DNA of 64,000 nt from Paraburkholderia madseniana (lineage in GTDB: Bacteria; Pseudomonadota; Gammaproteobacteria; Burkholderiales; Burkholderiaceae): assembly GCF_009690905.1 (NCBI RefSeq), contig NZ_VOSW01000022.1, forward strand, positions 1 through 64,000, given 5' to 3'. The notes below the pieces were generated by a model. That model did no database searches, was not told where the DNA came from, and saw only the letters and a list, made by a program, of their open reading frames with translations. Made by a program: the position numbers and the translations under genes. Positions 16,337 through 25,888 of this stretch are shown in pieces; within the stretch, counting starts at the first letter, position 1; every line of letters starts with the position of its first letter.

Positions 16337-16846
16337 ATGACCAGTTCCATCTACAGCGCATCCGTTCCCGTCTTCAAGCAAATGCTGACTGCATTGTCCG
16401 ACGTGCTGAAGAAAGCCGAAGCGCATGCCACCGAAAGGAACATCGAGCCGAACGCGCTGCTGCAGGCACGCCTGTTTCCGGATATGTTTCCCCTGGTGCG
16501 CCAGGTGCAGATCGCCGCGGATTTCAGCAAGGGCGTCAGTTCGCGCCTGGCCGGCGTAGAAGTGCCGTCGTGGCCCGACACTGAGGTGACGTTTGCCGAC
16601 CTGCAAGCGCTGATCGCCAAAGCGTTGGCTCACCTCGGCACGCTCGACGCCGCCCAGTTCGAGGGTAGCGAGAACAAGGAAATCGTCCTGCGTCCGGGCA
16701 CGCCGAAAGAGAAGAAGCTGGTCGGCAGCGCCTATTTGCAGAACTACGGTCTGCCCCAGTTTTTCTTCCACGTCACGACGGCCTACGCGATTCTGCGCCA
16801 CAACGGCGTTGAAATCGGCAAGCGCGACTACATGGGATCGTACTGA
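16337..16846 (+). CDS. DUF1993 domain-containing protein
   Basis: A 169-residue all-helical protein of the DUF1993 family. It starts at ATG 16337, with the usual opening (MTSSIYSASVPVFKQML) and characteristic features: LFPDMFPLVRQVQIAADFSKG in the middle and YLQNYGLPQFFFHVTTAYAILRHNGVEIGKRDY near the end. The fold resembles DinB-type four-helix bundles, but the function is unknown. It stands alone, divergent from the Puu-like operon. Confidence 0.9.
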   Translation: MTSSIYSASVPVFKQMLTALSDVLKKAEAHATERNIEPNALLQARLFPDMFPLVRQVQIAADFSKGVSSRLAGVEVPSWPDTEVTFADLQALIAKALAHLGTLDAAQFEGSENKEIVLRPGTPKEKKLVGSAYLQNYGLPQFFFHVTTAYAILRHNGVEIGKRDYMGSY

Positions 16847-16977
16847 TCGTTGACGCACGGGCAGGGCGGGCCAGCGGTCGGCGGTAGTTTCAGCGGATTT
16901 TCACGTCGCCGGCTAACGACGAATTATGAGTGAGTTAGCCGCTATCATCGACCGTAGTCCCCAAAGGAGAACAATCG

Positions 16978-17460
16978 ATGAGCCGACCCGATTTCATCAA
17001 ACACTGGACCGAGCTGGAAGAACCGGATGCGCATTCCTATCGCGGCGATACCGAGAAAATGGCGCTCGACGCGCCGCTATCTGCCGCACTCGGCATCACG
17101 CGCATTGGCATTCATCACGTGAGGCTTTTGCCCGGCCGGCGCACGTCATATCCGCACGCCGAAAGTACCGAGCAGGAGTTTGTGTATGTGCTCGAAGGCA
17201 AGCCCGATGTCTGGATCGACGGCGTGCTTCATCCCATTGCTGAAGGCGATTCCGTCGCGTTTCCGTCAGGCACCGGCATCTGCCACACCTTCATCAACAA
17301 TACGAAGGACGAAGTCAGGCTGATGGTGATCGGCGAACGTCCGCGCGACGACAACCGCATTCGTTATCCGCTCAACGAAGCGCACGAACGGACCCGCGCG
17401 GACCGCTGGGTGGACTGGCCTACCAGGCCAATCGGGGACCACAACGGGATGCCGGACTGA
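16978..17460 (+). CDS. Cupin-domain protein
   Basis: A 160-residue protein with a single cupin barrel (about residues 40-125). The metal-site motif region reads YPHAESTEQEFVYVLEGKPDVW and the second GICHTFINNT, giving His/Glu/His ligands. Proteins of this form are annotated as cupin or mannose-6-phosphate-isomerase-like, with unknown substrates. The ribosome site AAAGGAGA is clear. The neighbours, DUF1993 and a DsbA-family enzyme, do not reveal a pathway. Confidence 0.85.
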   Translation: MSRPDFIKHWTELEEPDAHSYRGDTEKMALDAPLSAALGITRIGIHHVRLLPGRRTSYPHAESTEQEFVYVLEGKPDVWIDGVLHPIAEGDSVAFPSGTGICHTFINNTKDEVRLMVIGERPRDDNRIRYPLNEAHERTRADRWVDWPTRPIGDHNGMPD

Positions 17461-17603
17461 AGGGTACGCCGCGGATGACGGCCTCGGCGCATATCCGGAG
17501 CGCGGTCCTGCAAGAACTAGCGATTCAGGCTAGGCTACCGCGTGGGCCGTTTTGCGTCGCACCGCAGCGGCCGTGCCACACGGTTATTCCAGTCAGGAAA
17601 GCA

Positions 17604-18245
17604 ATGAAACAACAGCTAACAATCGATTTTGTCTCCGATATCGCATGCCCGTGGTGTGCGATTGGCCTGTCGTCACTCCAGCTCGCACTATCGCGCTTGA
17701 GCGATACGGTCGACGCTCAAGTCACCGTGCATCCCTTTGAGCTGAATCCGGAGATGGGGCCGGACGGCGAAGCCATTGTCGATTATCTCGGCAAGAAATA
17801 CGGACGTACTCCGGAGCAGATCGCGGAAACCCAGGCCATGATCCGCGAGCGCGGGGCGAGCGTCGGTTTTGCCTTCGGCCCGCGTACGCACGTCTATAAC
17901 ACCTTCGATGCGCACCGCCTGCTGCATTGGGCCGGTATCGAAGGCAAGCAGTTGCCGCTCAAACTGGCGCTGCTGCGGGCCTATCATGCCGAGGGCAAAG
18001 ACCCGAGCAATCACGAAGTCCTGGTTGAAGCGGCTCAATCTGTAGGGCTCGACGCCGCGCAAGCAAGTGAGGTACTGCGCAGCGGAATCTATGCCGACGA
18101 CGTCCGTGCGGAAGAACGGGAATTCCAGTCGAAGGGCATCCAGTCCGTGCCGGCGATCATCTTCAACGGTCGCTATCTGGTGAGCGGCGGACAACCCGTG
18201 GAAACCTTCGAGCAAGTCATCCAGCAGATTCTCGCCGAAGCGTAG
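17604..18245 (+). CDS. DsbA-family (FrnE-like) thioredoxin-fold oxidoreductase
   Basis: A protein of 213 residues. It starts at ATG 17604, immediately before the first beta strand; the open frame upstream has no family character. The active site CPWC is at residues 15-18, an inserted helical domain follows, and GIQSVPAIIFNGRY gives the cis-proline loop. No signal peptide is seen, so it acts in the cytoplasm, as do FrnE and 2-hydroxychromene-2-carboxylate-isomerase-like relatives. The role is probably thiol-disulfide chemistry or glutathione-dependent isomerisation. Confidence 0.9.
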   Translation: MKQQLTIDFVSDIACPWCAIGLSSLQLALSRLSDTVDAQVTVHPFELNPEMGPDGEAIVDYLGKKYGRTPEQIAETQAMIRERGASVGFAFGPRTHVYNTFDAHRLLHWAGIEGKQLPLKLALLRAYHAEGKDPSNHEVLVEAAQSVGLDAAQASEVLRSGIYADDVRAEEREFQSKGIQSVPAIIFNGRYLVSGGQPVETFEQVIQQILAEA

Positions 18246-18268
18246 GGCGGCAATCGGCAATCGCGCCG

Positions 18269-18294
18269 GCGGCCCGTTGCATTCAACGGGCCGC
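18269..18294 (+). terminator. Hairpin after the DsbA-family gene
   Basis: An 11-bp perfect stem (GCGGCCCGTTG and its complement) with a 4-base loop starts 23 bases after the stop. There is no T-run, so it may be a weak terminator or an RNA-protecting stem. Confidence 0.45.
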
Positions 18295-18484
18295 AACCGA
18301 AGACTCACTTCGGTCCGCGTCCGCTTTCTCACCGGCAGACGAAAGACGGGTTCATTGCCCGCACACTGAATCCCGCCACACTTGTCACTCACACCGTTCG
18401 ATGCACGGCATTAGTGTGCTCTACAAGGACGAGGCTGGTGATGTGTTCCATAGCGCCTCGACATCAAAAGGAGAGACGCCCGTG

Positions 18485-19447
18485 ATGGATCGCATCATGG
18501 CGATGCAGACCTTCGTACGCATCGTCGACGCCAACAGCTTTACCCGCGCCGCGCAGTCGCTTGGGATTCCACGCGCAAGCGCGACAACACTCGTGCAGAA
18601 CCTCGAGGCCATGCTCGGCATCCAGTTGCTCGTGCGCACCACGCGCCGGCTCAGTCTGACTGCCGAGGGGGCCGCCTATTACGAGCGCTGCGTGCAGATT
18701 CTCGCCGACCTCGACGACATCGAGGCGAGCCTGCGGCATCCCGACGACCGGCCGCGCGGGCGGCTGCGCGTTGAGATGCCGGCGGTCGTCGCGAACGCGA
18801 TCGTGTTTCCGGCGCTCGACGATTTTCACGCGCGCTACGAGCACATCCTGCTCACCTTCGGCGTCAGCAACCGCCAGGTCGAACGGGCCGGCGAAGCGAT
18901 CGATTGCTGCATTCTGACTGGAAAGTCGCCGGATGCGGGCCTCGCCGCTCGCCGACTGGGCGCGCTCGAGCGTGTGACCTGTGCGAGCCCGCTTTATCTC
19001 GCACGGTACGGCACGCCGCAACGGTTCGATGAGCTAAGCGGTCATATCGCGGTGAATTACATGTGTGCGCACACGGGACGTGCAGCGGATTTCGATTTTC
19101 AGGTCGAAGGCGACACGGTCAACGTGGCGCTTGAGGGCTTCGTGCAGGTGAGCGACGAGCATGCATATCTCGAATGCGGGCTGCGCGGACTTGGACTGAT
19201 CCAGCCGCCGCGTGCGCTCGCCCAGCCCTATCTCGACTCCGGGCGGCTGCGTGAAGTGCTGCCGCATTGCAGGCCCGCGGCGCTGCCGGTATCGGTCGCG
19301 TATCTGCGTCATCGGCGCGCTCCGCCTCGCGTGCTTGCCTTCGTCAACTGGCTCGCGGAACTGTTCGAAACGGCGCGGCACGTAAGCCATGAGCCGTCAC
19401 CCGTGCACCGGAGTCTGCGTGGCGTGGCGGCCGCCGAACCGGCCTGA
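18485..19447 (+). CDS. LysR-family transcriptional regulator
   Basis: A protein of 320 residues. ATG 18485 is preferred, preceded by AGGAGA; it gives the usual MDRIMAMQTFVRIVDANSFTRAAQSLG opening of the CrgA/AaeR-like subgroup. The winged helix-turn-helix covers residues 1-60 and the effector-binding domain about 90-290. The nearest gene, the DsbA-family one, is upstream on the same strand, so the target is not clear from context. Confidence 0.9.
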   Translation: MDRIMAMQTFVRIVDANSFTRAAQSLGIPRASATTLVQNLEAMLGIQLLVRTTRRLSLTAEGAAYYERCVQILADLDDIEASLRHPDDRPRGRLRVEMPAVVANAIVFPALDDFHARYEHILLTFGVSNRQVERAGEAIDCCILTGKSPDAGLAARRLGALERVTCASPLYLARYGTPQRFDELSGHIAVNYMCAHTGRAADFDFQVEGDTVNVALEGFVQVSDEHAYLECGLRGLGLIQPPRALAQPYLDSGRLREVLPHCRPAALPVSVAYLRHRRAPPRVLAFVNWLAELFETARHVSHEPSPVHRSLRGVAAAEPA

Positions 19448-19713
19448 AATGAGCGACAAACCAAATAGTGGGAAGCAGGCGCGAGATACCTGTGCGCACG
19501 ACACTAGGGAATGCCTACGCTTGAGCCGCTGCCATCCAGCGTCGTAAAATCGTGGCACATCAGTTTGGGTGGCCCAGCAATGTGTCTGGCTTCTCGTTAC
19601 GATTTCAGCCGCGATACCCGGCAACGCCCGGCGCAGTGGCTTCCCGCGCTTTTTCGACCCGCTCCCCGCATTGAGGCCAGCGGCGATCGCGGAATTGTCG
19701 TTCAATCCGCGCC

Positions 19714-21225
19714 ATGACCCCGCTCATTTCCGTTAAAAAGCTCAACAAGCGCTTTCCCGGCGTGAGGGCGCTTCACGAAGTCCAGTTCGAGCTCATGGCC
19801 GGTGAAGTCCACGCGTTGATGGGCGAGAACGGCGCGGGCAAGTCGACGCTGATGAAAATCCTCGCCGGCGTCTACACCCGGGATACGGGCGATATTCTCT
19901 ATGACGGTCAGCCGGTCGAGTTCTCGAGCCCGCGCGAGGCGCAGGCCATGGGTATCGGCATCATTCATCAGGAACTCCAGTTGATGAATCACCTGACCGT
20001 CGCCCAGAATATGTTCATCGGCCGCGAGCCGCGTGGGCGCCTCGGTCTGTTCCTCGACGAAGACAAGCTCAATGAGCAGGCGCGCGACATTCTTGCCCGC
20101 ATGCATGTGAATATCGACCCGCGCGCGGTGGTCAGCACGCTCACCGTCGCAAAGCAGCAGATGATCGAGATCGCCAAGGCATTGTCCTTCGATTCGCGCG
20201 TGCTGATCATGGACGAGCCGACCTCGGCGCTCAACGACGCCGAGATCGCCGAGCTGTTCCGCATCATCCGCGAGCTGAAGAGCCGGGGCGTGGGCATCGT
20301 CTATATCTCCCACAAGATGGACGAGCTGAAGCAGATTGCTGACCGCGTCACCGTGTTGCGTGACGGGGAATATGTGGCCACCGTCACCGCGAAAGACACC
20401 AGCGTCGACGCGATCATCGGCATGATGGTCGGTCGAATCTTGACCGACGCCGCGCCTTCTGAGAGCGTCGCCGGCACGGGCGAGATCGCGCTCGAAGTCA
20501 ACAATCTGAATGCCGGCCCGCTTGTCAGAGACGTCAGCTTTGCGCTGCGCAAAGGCGAGATATTGGGCTTTGCCGGCTTGATGGGCGCCGGTCGCACCGA
20601 GGTCGCCCGCGCGGTGTTCGGCGCCGATCCGATCGAATCGGGTGAAATCATCGTGAAAGGCGTGAAGGCGACGATCAGGAATCCGAGCGATGCGGTGGCG
20701 CGCGGCATCGGCTATCTCTCGGAAGACCGGAAGCGCTTCGGTCTTGCGACCGGCATGAACGTCGAATCGAACATCGTGATGTCCAACCTGCGCAAATTCC
20801 TGTCGCTCAACTTTTTCTTGCGCCGCACTGAGATCCGCCGGACAGCCACCCATTTCATCAATCTGCTCGCCATTCGTACGCCCTCCGCGACGCAGGAGGT
20901 GCGGCTTCTCTCGGGCGGCAATCAGCAGAAAATCGTCGTTGCGAAATGGCTCGAGCGCGACTGCGACGTGCTTTTCTTCGACGAGCCGACGCGCGGCATC
21001 GACGTCGGCGCCAAGAGCGAAATTTACAAACTCCTGCGCTCGCTCGCCGGGCAAGGCAAGGCGATCGTCATGATCTCGTCGGAACTGCCGGAGATCTTGC
21101 GCATGAGCGACCGCATCGTCGTGATGTGCGAGGGCCGCATTACCGGCGAACTTTCAGCCACGGAGGCGACGCAGGAGCGCATCATGCAACTGGCGACGCA
21201 ACGCGAAACCTTAAAAGCGGCGTGA
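19714..21225 (+). CDS. Sugar ABC transporter ATP-binding protein (RbsA type)
   Basis: A 503-residue ATPase with two nucleotide-binding halves. The first has GENGAGKST near residue 37 and [10 protein letters not shown]. The second has a degenerate P-loop region ([16 protein letters not shown]), a full LSGGNQQK signature and [16 protein letters not shown] degenerate second half is normal for ribose, xylose and galactose importers of the CUT2 class. It is the first gene of the set with the permease (21250) and binding protein (22374). A fuconate dehydratase downstream suggests the sugar is L-fucose or a relative. Confidence 0.95.
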   Translation: MTPLISVKKLNKRFPGVRALHEVQFELMAGEVHALMGENGAGKSTLMKILAGVYTRDTGDILYDGQPVEFSSPREAQAMGIGIIHQELQLMNHLTVAQNMFIGREPRGRLGLFLDEDKLNEQARDILARMHVNIDPRAVVSTLTVAKQQMIEIAKALSFDSRVLIMDEPTSALNDAEIAELFRIIRELKSRGVGIVYISHKMDELKQIADRVTVLRDGEYVATVTAKDTSVDAIIGMMVGRILTDAAPSESVAGTGEIALEVNNLNAGPLVRDVSFALRKGEILGFAGLMGAGRTEVARAVFGADPIESGEIIVKGVKATIRNPSDAVARGIGYLSEDRKRFGLATGMNVESNIVMSNLRKFLSLNFFLRRTEIRRTATHFINLLAIRTPSATQEVRLLSGGNQQKIVVAKWLERDCDVLFFDEPTRGIDVGAKSEIYKLLRSLAGQGKAIVMISSELPEILRMSDRIVVMCEGRITGELSATEATQERIMQLATQRETLKAA

Positions 21226-21249
21226 GCCCGAAGAGGAGAGATCCAGTTT

Positions 21250-22275
21250 ATGACACAGCCATCGGATACTTCGACGCTCGCTAACGAGGGGCGGTTGTCC
21301 GGCCTCAGAGCCCGCGTCTTCACGCCGACTGCTCTGCAAAAGCTGCTCGCCTTCGGGAGCCTGATCCTGCTGCTGGGCTTTTTCAGCTTCGCGTCCCCTG
21401 CGTTCATGCAGATGGACAACATGCTCGGGATTCTGCAGGCGACGGCCGTCAACGGCGTGCTGGCGATTGCCTGCACGTTCGTCATCATCACCGGCGGCAT
21501 CGATTTGTCCGTCGGTACCTTGATGACTTTCACGGCGGTCATTTGCGGCGTGTTTCTGACCTATTGGCATTTGCCGATGTGGACCGGCGTCCTGGCTGCG
21601 ATCGGGACGGGCGCAATCTGCGGGACCATTTCGGGCACGCTCACGGCGAAAATGAAAATACCGCCGTTCATTGCCACCTTGGGCATGATGCTGCTGCTGA
21701 AAGGTCTTTCGCTCGTCGTCTCGGCCGACAAGCCGATCTATTTCACCGACACCGAAAACTTCTACATGATTTCTCAGGATTCGCTGATCGGCTCTTTCCT
21801 GCCGAGCCTGCCGGTTCCGAACGCGGTCCTGATCCTGTTTTTCCTTGCGGTGGTAAGTTCGATCACGCTCAATCGCACGGCGCTCGGCCGGTACACGTTT
21901 GCGCTTGGCAGCAACGAAGAAGCGGTGCGCCTTTCCGGCGTGAATGTCGACCGGTGGAAGATCGCCATTTACGGCCTGGCTGGGGCAATTTGCGGCATCG
22001 CCGGGCTGCTGATTGCCTCGCGCCTGAATTCGGCGCAGCCAGCGCTAGGCCAAGGTTACGAACTCGAAGCGATCGCCGCCGTCGTTATCGGCGGGACCTC
22101 GCTCAGCGGCGGTGCGGGCACGATTCTGGGCACCATCATCGGTGCGTTCATCATGAGTGTGCTGACCAACGGCCTGCGCATCATGTCCGTCGCCCAGGAA
22201 TGGCAGATCGTGGTGACCGGCCTCATCATCATTCTCGCGGTTTATGCCGATATTTTGCGGCGCAAGAAAAGCTGA
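21250..22275 (+). CDS. Sugar ABC transporter permease (RbsC type)
   Basis: A 341-residue membrane protein with about ten helices, beginning after a soluble N-terminus of 30 residues. CUT2-permease features are present: ITGGIDLSVGTLM, the coupling-loop region ALGSNEEAVRLSGVNV and AVVIGGTSLSGGAGTI. GAGGAGA-like bases lie before the ATG, and the gap after the ATPase gene is 24 bases. It forms the channel, probably as a homodimer, for the import system. Confidence 0.95.
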   Translation: MTQPSDTSTLANEGRLSGLRARVFTPTALQKLLAFGSLILLLGFFSFASPAFMQMDNMLGILQATAVNGVLAIACTFVIITGGIDLSVGTLMTFTAVICGVFLTYWHLPMWTGVLAAIGTGAICGTISGTLTAKMKIPPFIATLGMMLLLKGLSLVVSADKPIYFTDTENFYMISQDSLIGSFLPSLPVPNAVLILFFLAVVSSITLNRTALGRYTFALGSNEEAVRLSGVNVDRWKIAIYGLAGAICGIAGLLIASRLNSAQPALGQGYELEAIAAVVIGGTSLSGGAGTILGTIIGAFIMSVLTNGLRIMSVAQEWQIVVTGLIIILAVYADILRRKKS

Positions 22276-22373
22276 CGAAGGCGGACGCTACGCGAAACAA
22301 GATCAAGAAAAGGGAGCGCCCAAGGCTCCCCGAACGGCTGAAAGTGGATGGCCAACTTAGGAGGAGAAACCCC

Positions 22374-23315
22374 ATGTTGAAAAGAAGACTAGTCGGTGTC
22401 GTGGTCGGCGTTGGTGCGCTCATTGGCGGGGCGAGTGTGACATACGCGCAAGACACCTACATCCCGCTCATCTCGAAGGGCTTCCAGCATCAGTTCTGGC
22501 AGGCGGTCAAATCCGGCGCGGAACAGTCGGCCAAGGAGCACAACGTCAGGATCACCTTCGAGGGTCCGGAAACCGAGGCCATGGTCGATAAGCAGATCGA
22601 CATGCTCTCGGCGGCGCTCGCCAAGAAGCCCCAGGCGCTCGGCATTGCCGCGCTCGATAGCAAGGCGGCCATTCCGCTGTTAAAGCGGGCGCAGGCCGCC
22701 AAAATACCCGTCATCGCCTTCGACTCGGGCGTCGACAGCGACATTCCGTTGACCACGTGCGCGACCGACAATCTTGCCGCGGCCGCACTCGCCGCCGACA
22801 AGATGGCCGAGGCGATCGGCAATGCCGGCGAGGTGGGTCTGGTGGTGCATGACCAGACCAGCCGCACCGGCATCGATCGTCGCGATGGCTTCCTGAATGA
22901 GATGAAAGCGAAGCACCCGAACATCAAGATCGTCTCGGTCCAGTATGGCGGCGGGGACCACCTGAAGTCGGCGGAAATCGCCAAGACGATGATCCAGGCC
23001 AACCCGAACCTCAAGGGCATTTTCGGAGCGAATGAAGGGTCGGCGGAAGGTGCTGCGATCGGCGTCAAGGAATCAGGCAAAAAGCTCGTGCTGATTGGCT
23101 ATGACTCCGGCAAGGAGCAGAAGGACGACATCAATTCGGGCTTGATGGCCGGCGCCATTACGCAGAACCCGGTCGGCATCGGCAAATGCGTCGTCGACTC
23201 CGCAGTGAAGGCGTTGAAGGGCGAGAAGCTGCCCAAGAAAGTCGACACGGGCTTCTACTGGTACGACAAGAGCAATATGAGCGATCCCAAGATCGCCGCT
23301 GTGCTCTACGATTGA
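22374..23315 (+). CDS. Periplasmic sugar-binding protein (RbsB type)
   Basis: A protein of 313 residues. It starts at ATG 22374 with a strong GGAGGAGA site. Signal peptide residues 1-24 end in TYAQ. The mature part is a type I periplasmic-binding-protein fold: IPLISKGFQHQFWQAVKSGAEQSA, IAFDSGVDSD and GANEGSAEGAAIG. It gives the transporter its specificity. No residue set allows the sugar to be named, but L-fucose or L-fuconate fits the next gene. Confidence 0.93.
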   Translation: MLKRRLVGVVVGVGALIGGASVTYAQDTYIPLISKGFQHQFWQAVKSGAEQSAKEHNVRITFEGPETEAMVDKQIDMLSAALAKKPQALGIAALDSKAAIPLLKRAQAAKIPVIAFDSGVDSDIPLTTCATDNLAAAALAADKMAEAIGNAGEVGLVVHDQTSRTGIDRRDGFLNEMKAKHPNIKIVSVQYGGGDHLKSAEIAKTMIQANPNLKGIFGANEGSAEGAAIGVKESGKKLVLIGYDSGKEQKDDINSGLMAGAITQNPVGIGKCVVDSAVKALKGEKLPKKVDTGFYWYDKSNMSDPKIAAVLYD

Positions 23316-23341
23316 CCGGGGCCGCCTGACGCGAAGAGAGA

Positions 23342-23376
23342 GGAGGGGGCGCTGCGCTCCCTTTTCTTTTCTTGCC
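23342..23376 (+). terminator. Intrinsic terminator after the binding-protein gene
   Basis: A stem of about 7-8 bp (GGGGGCG with CGCTCCC) has a 3-base loop and is followed by TTTTCTTTTCTT. It lies 30 bases after the binding-protein stop, partly separating transport genes from the dehydratase. Confidence 0.7.
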
Positions 23377-23403
23377 TCCCGTCCGCCTGGAGTGCAGATG
23401 GCT

Positions 23404-23439
23404 GCAAAGAGGCCAGGCGAACACGCACGGCCTCTTTGC
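23404..23439. promoter_or_regulatory. Long perfect inverted repeat before the fuconate dehydratase
   Basis: GCAAAGAGGCC and GGCCTCTTTGC are perfect 11-base arms around a 14-base spacer, 42 bases before the start codon. It could be an operator or a leader RNA hairpin. It follows the terminator at 23342-23376. Confidence 0.5.
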
Positions 23440-23481
23440 CTATAAGCAGAAGACGATAGCTGTCGCAGAGGAGGGGTTCAG

Positions 23482-24780
23482 ATGCCCACGATCACCAAGC
23501 TGTCCGTCCGGGACATTCGGTTCCCGACCTCGCGTTCACTCGACGGCTCCGATGCGATGAACGCCGCGCCGGATTACTCCGCTGCCTACGTGACGCTCGA
23601 AACCGATTCGCCGACGGGGCTCACAGGTCATGGCCTTACCTTCACCATCGGCCGCGGCAACGAGATCTGCGTGAGTGCGGTGAAGGCGCTTGCCCCGCTG
23701 GTCGTCGGCAAAACGCTCGAGGATATCGCAGCGAACATGGGTGCCTTCTGGCGCGCGCTGACGTCGGACAGCCAGTTGCGCTGGATCGGTCCGGACAAGG
23801 GCGCCATTCATCTGGCTACGGCGGCTGTCGTGAACGCGGCCTGGGACCTGTGGGCCAAAGCGGAAGGCAAGCCGGTGTGGAAACTGCTCGTCGACATGAG
23901 CCCGGAAGAACTCGTGCGATGCCTCGATTTCCGCTATGTGACCGATGCGATCACGCCGCAGGAAGCCATCGCCATGCTGCACCGTCATGCAAAGACGCGA
24001 GGCAAGCGCGAAAAGGACATGCTGGCGCACGGCTATCCGGCCTACACGACGTCGGCCGGCTGGCTCGGTTACGACGACGACAAGATTCGCCGGCTCGCAC
24101 GTGAAGGCGTCGCGCAGGGCTGGACGCACTTCAAGCAGAAGGTGGGCGGCAATATTGAAGAAGATATGCGCCGCGCCCGCATCCTGCGCGAAGAAATCGG
24201 CGAAAACCTGAAGCTGATGATGGACGCGAACCAGGTGTGGGATGTCGACGAAGCGGTCGCGAACATGCGGCGCCTGGCGGAATTCGATCCCTGGTGGATC
24301 GAGGAACCCACGAGTCCCGACGACATTCTCGGCCACGCGGCTATCCGCGAGCGGATTCGGCCCATCGGTGTCGCGACGGGCGAGCACTGCCAAAACCGGG
24401 TGATGTTCAAGCAGTTGCTGCAGGCGCAAGCCATCGACTTCTGTCAGGTCGATAGCTGCCGCCTTGGCGGTCTGAACGAGGTGATCATCGTCCTGTTGAT
24501 GGCGGCGAAATTCGGTGTGCCCGTGTGTCCGCATGCGGGTGGCGTCGGCTTGTGCGAGTACGTCCAGCATATTTCGCTGTTCGACTATATCTGCGTGTCG
24601 GCGTCGCTGGACAACCGGGTGCTCGAATACGTGGATCATCTGCATGAGCATTTTGTCGATCCTGTCGTGATTCGAAACGGCCGTTATATGCCGCCGCAGC
24701 GTGCCGGCTACAGCATCGAAATGCATGCAGCGTCGCTTGATGAGTATGACTTTCCCGAGGGGCCGGCCTGGCGGGTTTGA
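23482..24780 (+). CDS. L-fuconate dehydratase (enolase superfamily)
   Basis: A 432-residue enolase-superfamily enzyme close to the known L-fuconate dehydratase length. The KxK base motif appears as FKQKVGGN, the metal ligands in MMDANQVWD, WWIEEPTSPDD and ATGEHCQNR, and the catalytic His in CPHAGGVGLCEYVQH. It converts L-fuconate to 2-keto-3-deoxy-L-fuconate in the non-phosphorylating fucose pathway. A GAGGAGG site precedes the ATG. Other pathway enzymes (fucose dehydrogenase, lactonase, keto-deoxy-fuconate steps) are not in the window. Rhamnonate or galactarate dehydratase is less likely given the N-terminal sequence. Confidence 0.92.
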   Translation: MPTITKLSVRDIRFPTSRSLDGSDAMNAAPDYSAAYVTLETDSPTGLTGHGLTFTIGRGNEICVSAVKALAPLVVGKTLEDIAANMGAFWRALTSDSQLRWIGPDKGAIHLATAAVVNAAWDLWAKAEGKPVWKLLVDMSPEELVRCLDFRYVTDAITPQEAIAMLHRHAKTRGKREKDMLAHGYPAYTTSAGWLGYDDDKIRRLAREGVAQGWTHFKQKVGGNIEEDMRRARILREEIGENLKLMMDANQVWDVDEAVANMRRLAEFDPWWIEEPTSPDDILGHAAIRERIRPIGVATGEHCQNRVMFKQLLQAQAIDFCQVDSCRLGGLNEVIIVLLMAAKFGVPVCPHAGGVGLCEYVQHISLFDYICVSASLDNRVLEYVDHLHEHFVDPVVIRNGRYMPPQRAGYSIEMHAASLDEYDFPEGPAWRV

Positions 24781-24813
24781 CGCGGCACGCGCGGGGCCCT
24801 CTGCGGCCATTGG

Positions 24814-25728
24814 CTAACTCGTACTCGTCAAAGCGACGATGAAGTCGAGAAACACCCTTGTCTTGGCCGGCGTGTGGTGCCGTGATGGATGGTACGCATA
24901 GAGAGGGAAGCGCTCATCCGGCCAGTCTGGGAACAGGTTGACGAGCCGTCCCTCCCGAATCAGGGGTTCCGCTCCGAGCAGAAGCATCTGCGCGACGCCG
25001 GAGCCGGCCAGACAAGCGTTGAAGAGTGCGCTCGGATCGTTCACCGTAAGCCGTCCATTCGTTTCGACAACCAGCTTTTTGCGCTTGCGATGAAACTCCC
25101 ACGGATACGGCTTGCCGGTTTCCGGGTTACGGAATTCGAGGCACCGGTGCGTCCCGCGACCCAGATCTTGAGGCTCTGCTGGCCGCCCCCGGCGCGCGAG
25201 GTACGAGGGTGCTGCGACGGTGACAACAGCGGTGTCCAGAAGCTTTCGCGCAATCAGACTGGATGAGCGAGGTTCGCCAAATCGCAAGGCCAGATCGAAG
25301 CCGTCCACGATGAGGTCGCCAAGCTGATCTCTCGCAATGAACTCGAGTTCAAGTTCAGGATGCGCATCCATGAATTCGTCGAGCTTCGGACCCAGAACGA
25401 TTCGAAAAAAAGCGGGATCAAGATTGATTCGCAGTTTCCCGCGTACTGTCGCGGTGCCGCCTGACGCGGCGGCTGCCGCTTCCTCCATTCCCCTTAAGTG
25501 CGGCATGACCTGCTCGTAAAACCGTTTGCCCTCTTCCGTGAGCGAAACGGCGCGAGTCGTGCGATTGAAGAGCCGTATTTTCAGCCGCTTTTCGAGCCTG
25601 GCGATTGCCCGGCTAACTCCGGGGGGCGACATACCCATCACTTCGGACGCGGCTGCGAACGTCCCCGCATCGACGACGGCCGCAAATACGCTGATACCGC
25701 TAGAGAGATTCTCGCTGGACGATCTCAT
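24814..25728 (-). CDS. LysR-family transcriptional regulator
   Basis: A 304-residue protein started at ATG 25728, which has GGGGAG 5 bases before it. The DNA-binding domain is SVFAAVVDAGTFAAASEVMGMSPPGVSRAIARLEKRL. The effector domain matches the CrgA-like group, with LRFGEPRSSSLIARKLL and a late AYHPSRHHTPAKTRVFLDFI. It is divergent from the DUF4148 gene at 25889 and the serine hydrolase beyond. An inverted repeat at 25774-25790 lies between them. Confidence 0.92.
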   Translation of the reverse strand: MRSSSENLSSGISVFAAVVDAGTFAAASEVMGMSPPGVSRAIARLEKRLKIRLFNRTTRAVSLTEEGKRFYEQVMPHLRGMEEAAAAASGGTATVRGKLRINLDPAFFRIVLGPKLDEFMDAHPELELEFIARDQLGDLIVDGFDLALRFGEPRSSSLIARKLLDTAVVTVAAPSYLARRGRPAEPQDLGRGTHRCLEFRNPETGKPYPWEFHRKRKKLVVETNGRLTVNDPSALFNACLAGSGVAQMLLLGAEPLIREGRLVNLFPDWPDERFPLYAYHPSRHHTPAKTRVFLDFIVALTSTS

Positions 25729-25773
25729 TGGCGCTCCCCGCACAGTGCGTCAAAAACCGCACTATGGCTCATT

Positions 25774-25802
25774 AGTGACTGCCTGTCACTTCACAAGTGT
25801 CA
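25774..25802. promoter_or_regulatory. Candidate LysR site between lysR and the DUF4148 gene
   Basis: AGTGAC-N5-GTCACT is a perfect 6-5-6 inverted repeat at 25774-25790. It is followed by AAGTGTCA at 25795-25802, a further related half-site. Confidence 0.4.
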
Positions 25803-25888
25803 TTCGTATCATTTAGTTTCTCATCGAGTTTACCCACAATGCATCCCAACGGTCCGTTTCGACCGCAACGATCCAAAGGAGCATTGCC

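Noticed and set aside
19702-21054. 450-codon minus-strand frame
   Set aside because: It is antisense to the RbsA-type ATPase; GC-rich coding often leaves long open frames on the opposite strand.
23536-24810. 424-codon minus-strand frame
   Set aside because: It is antisense to the fuconate dehydratase; no motif or ribosome site.
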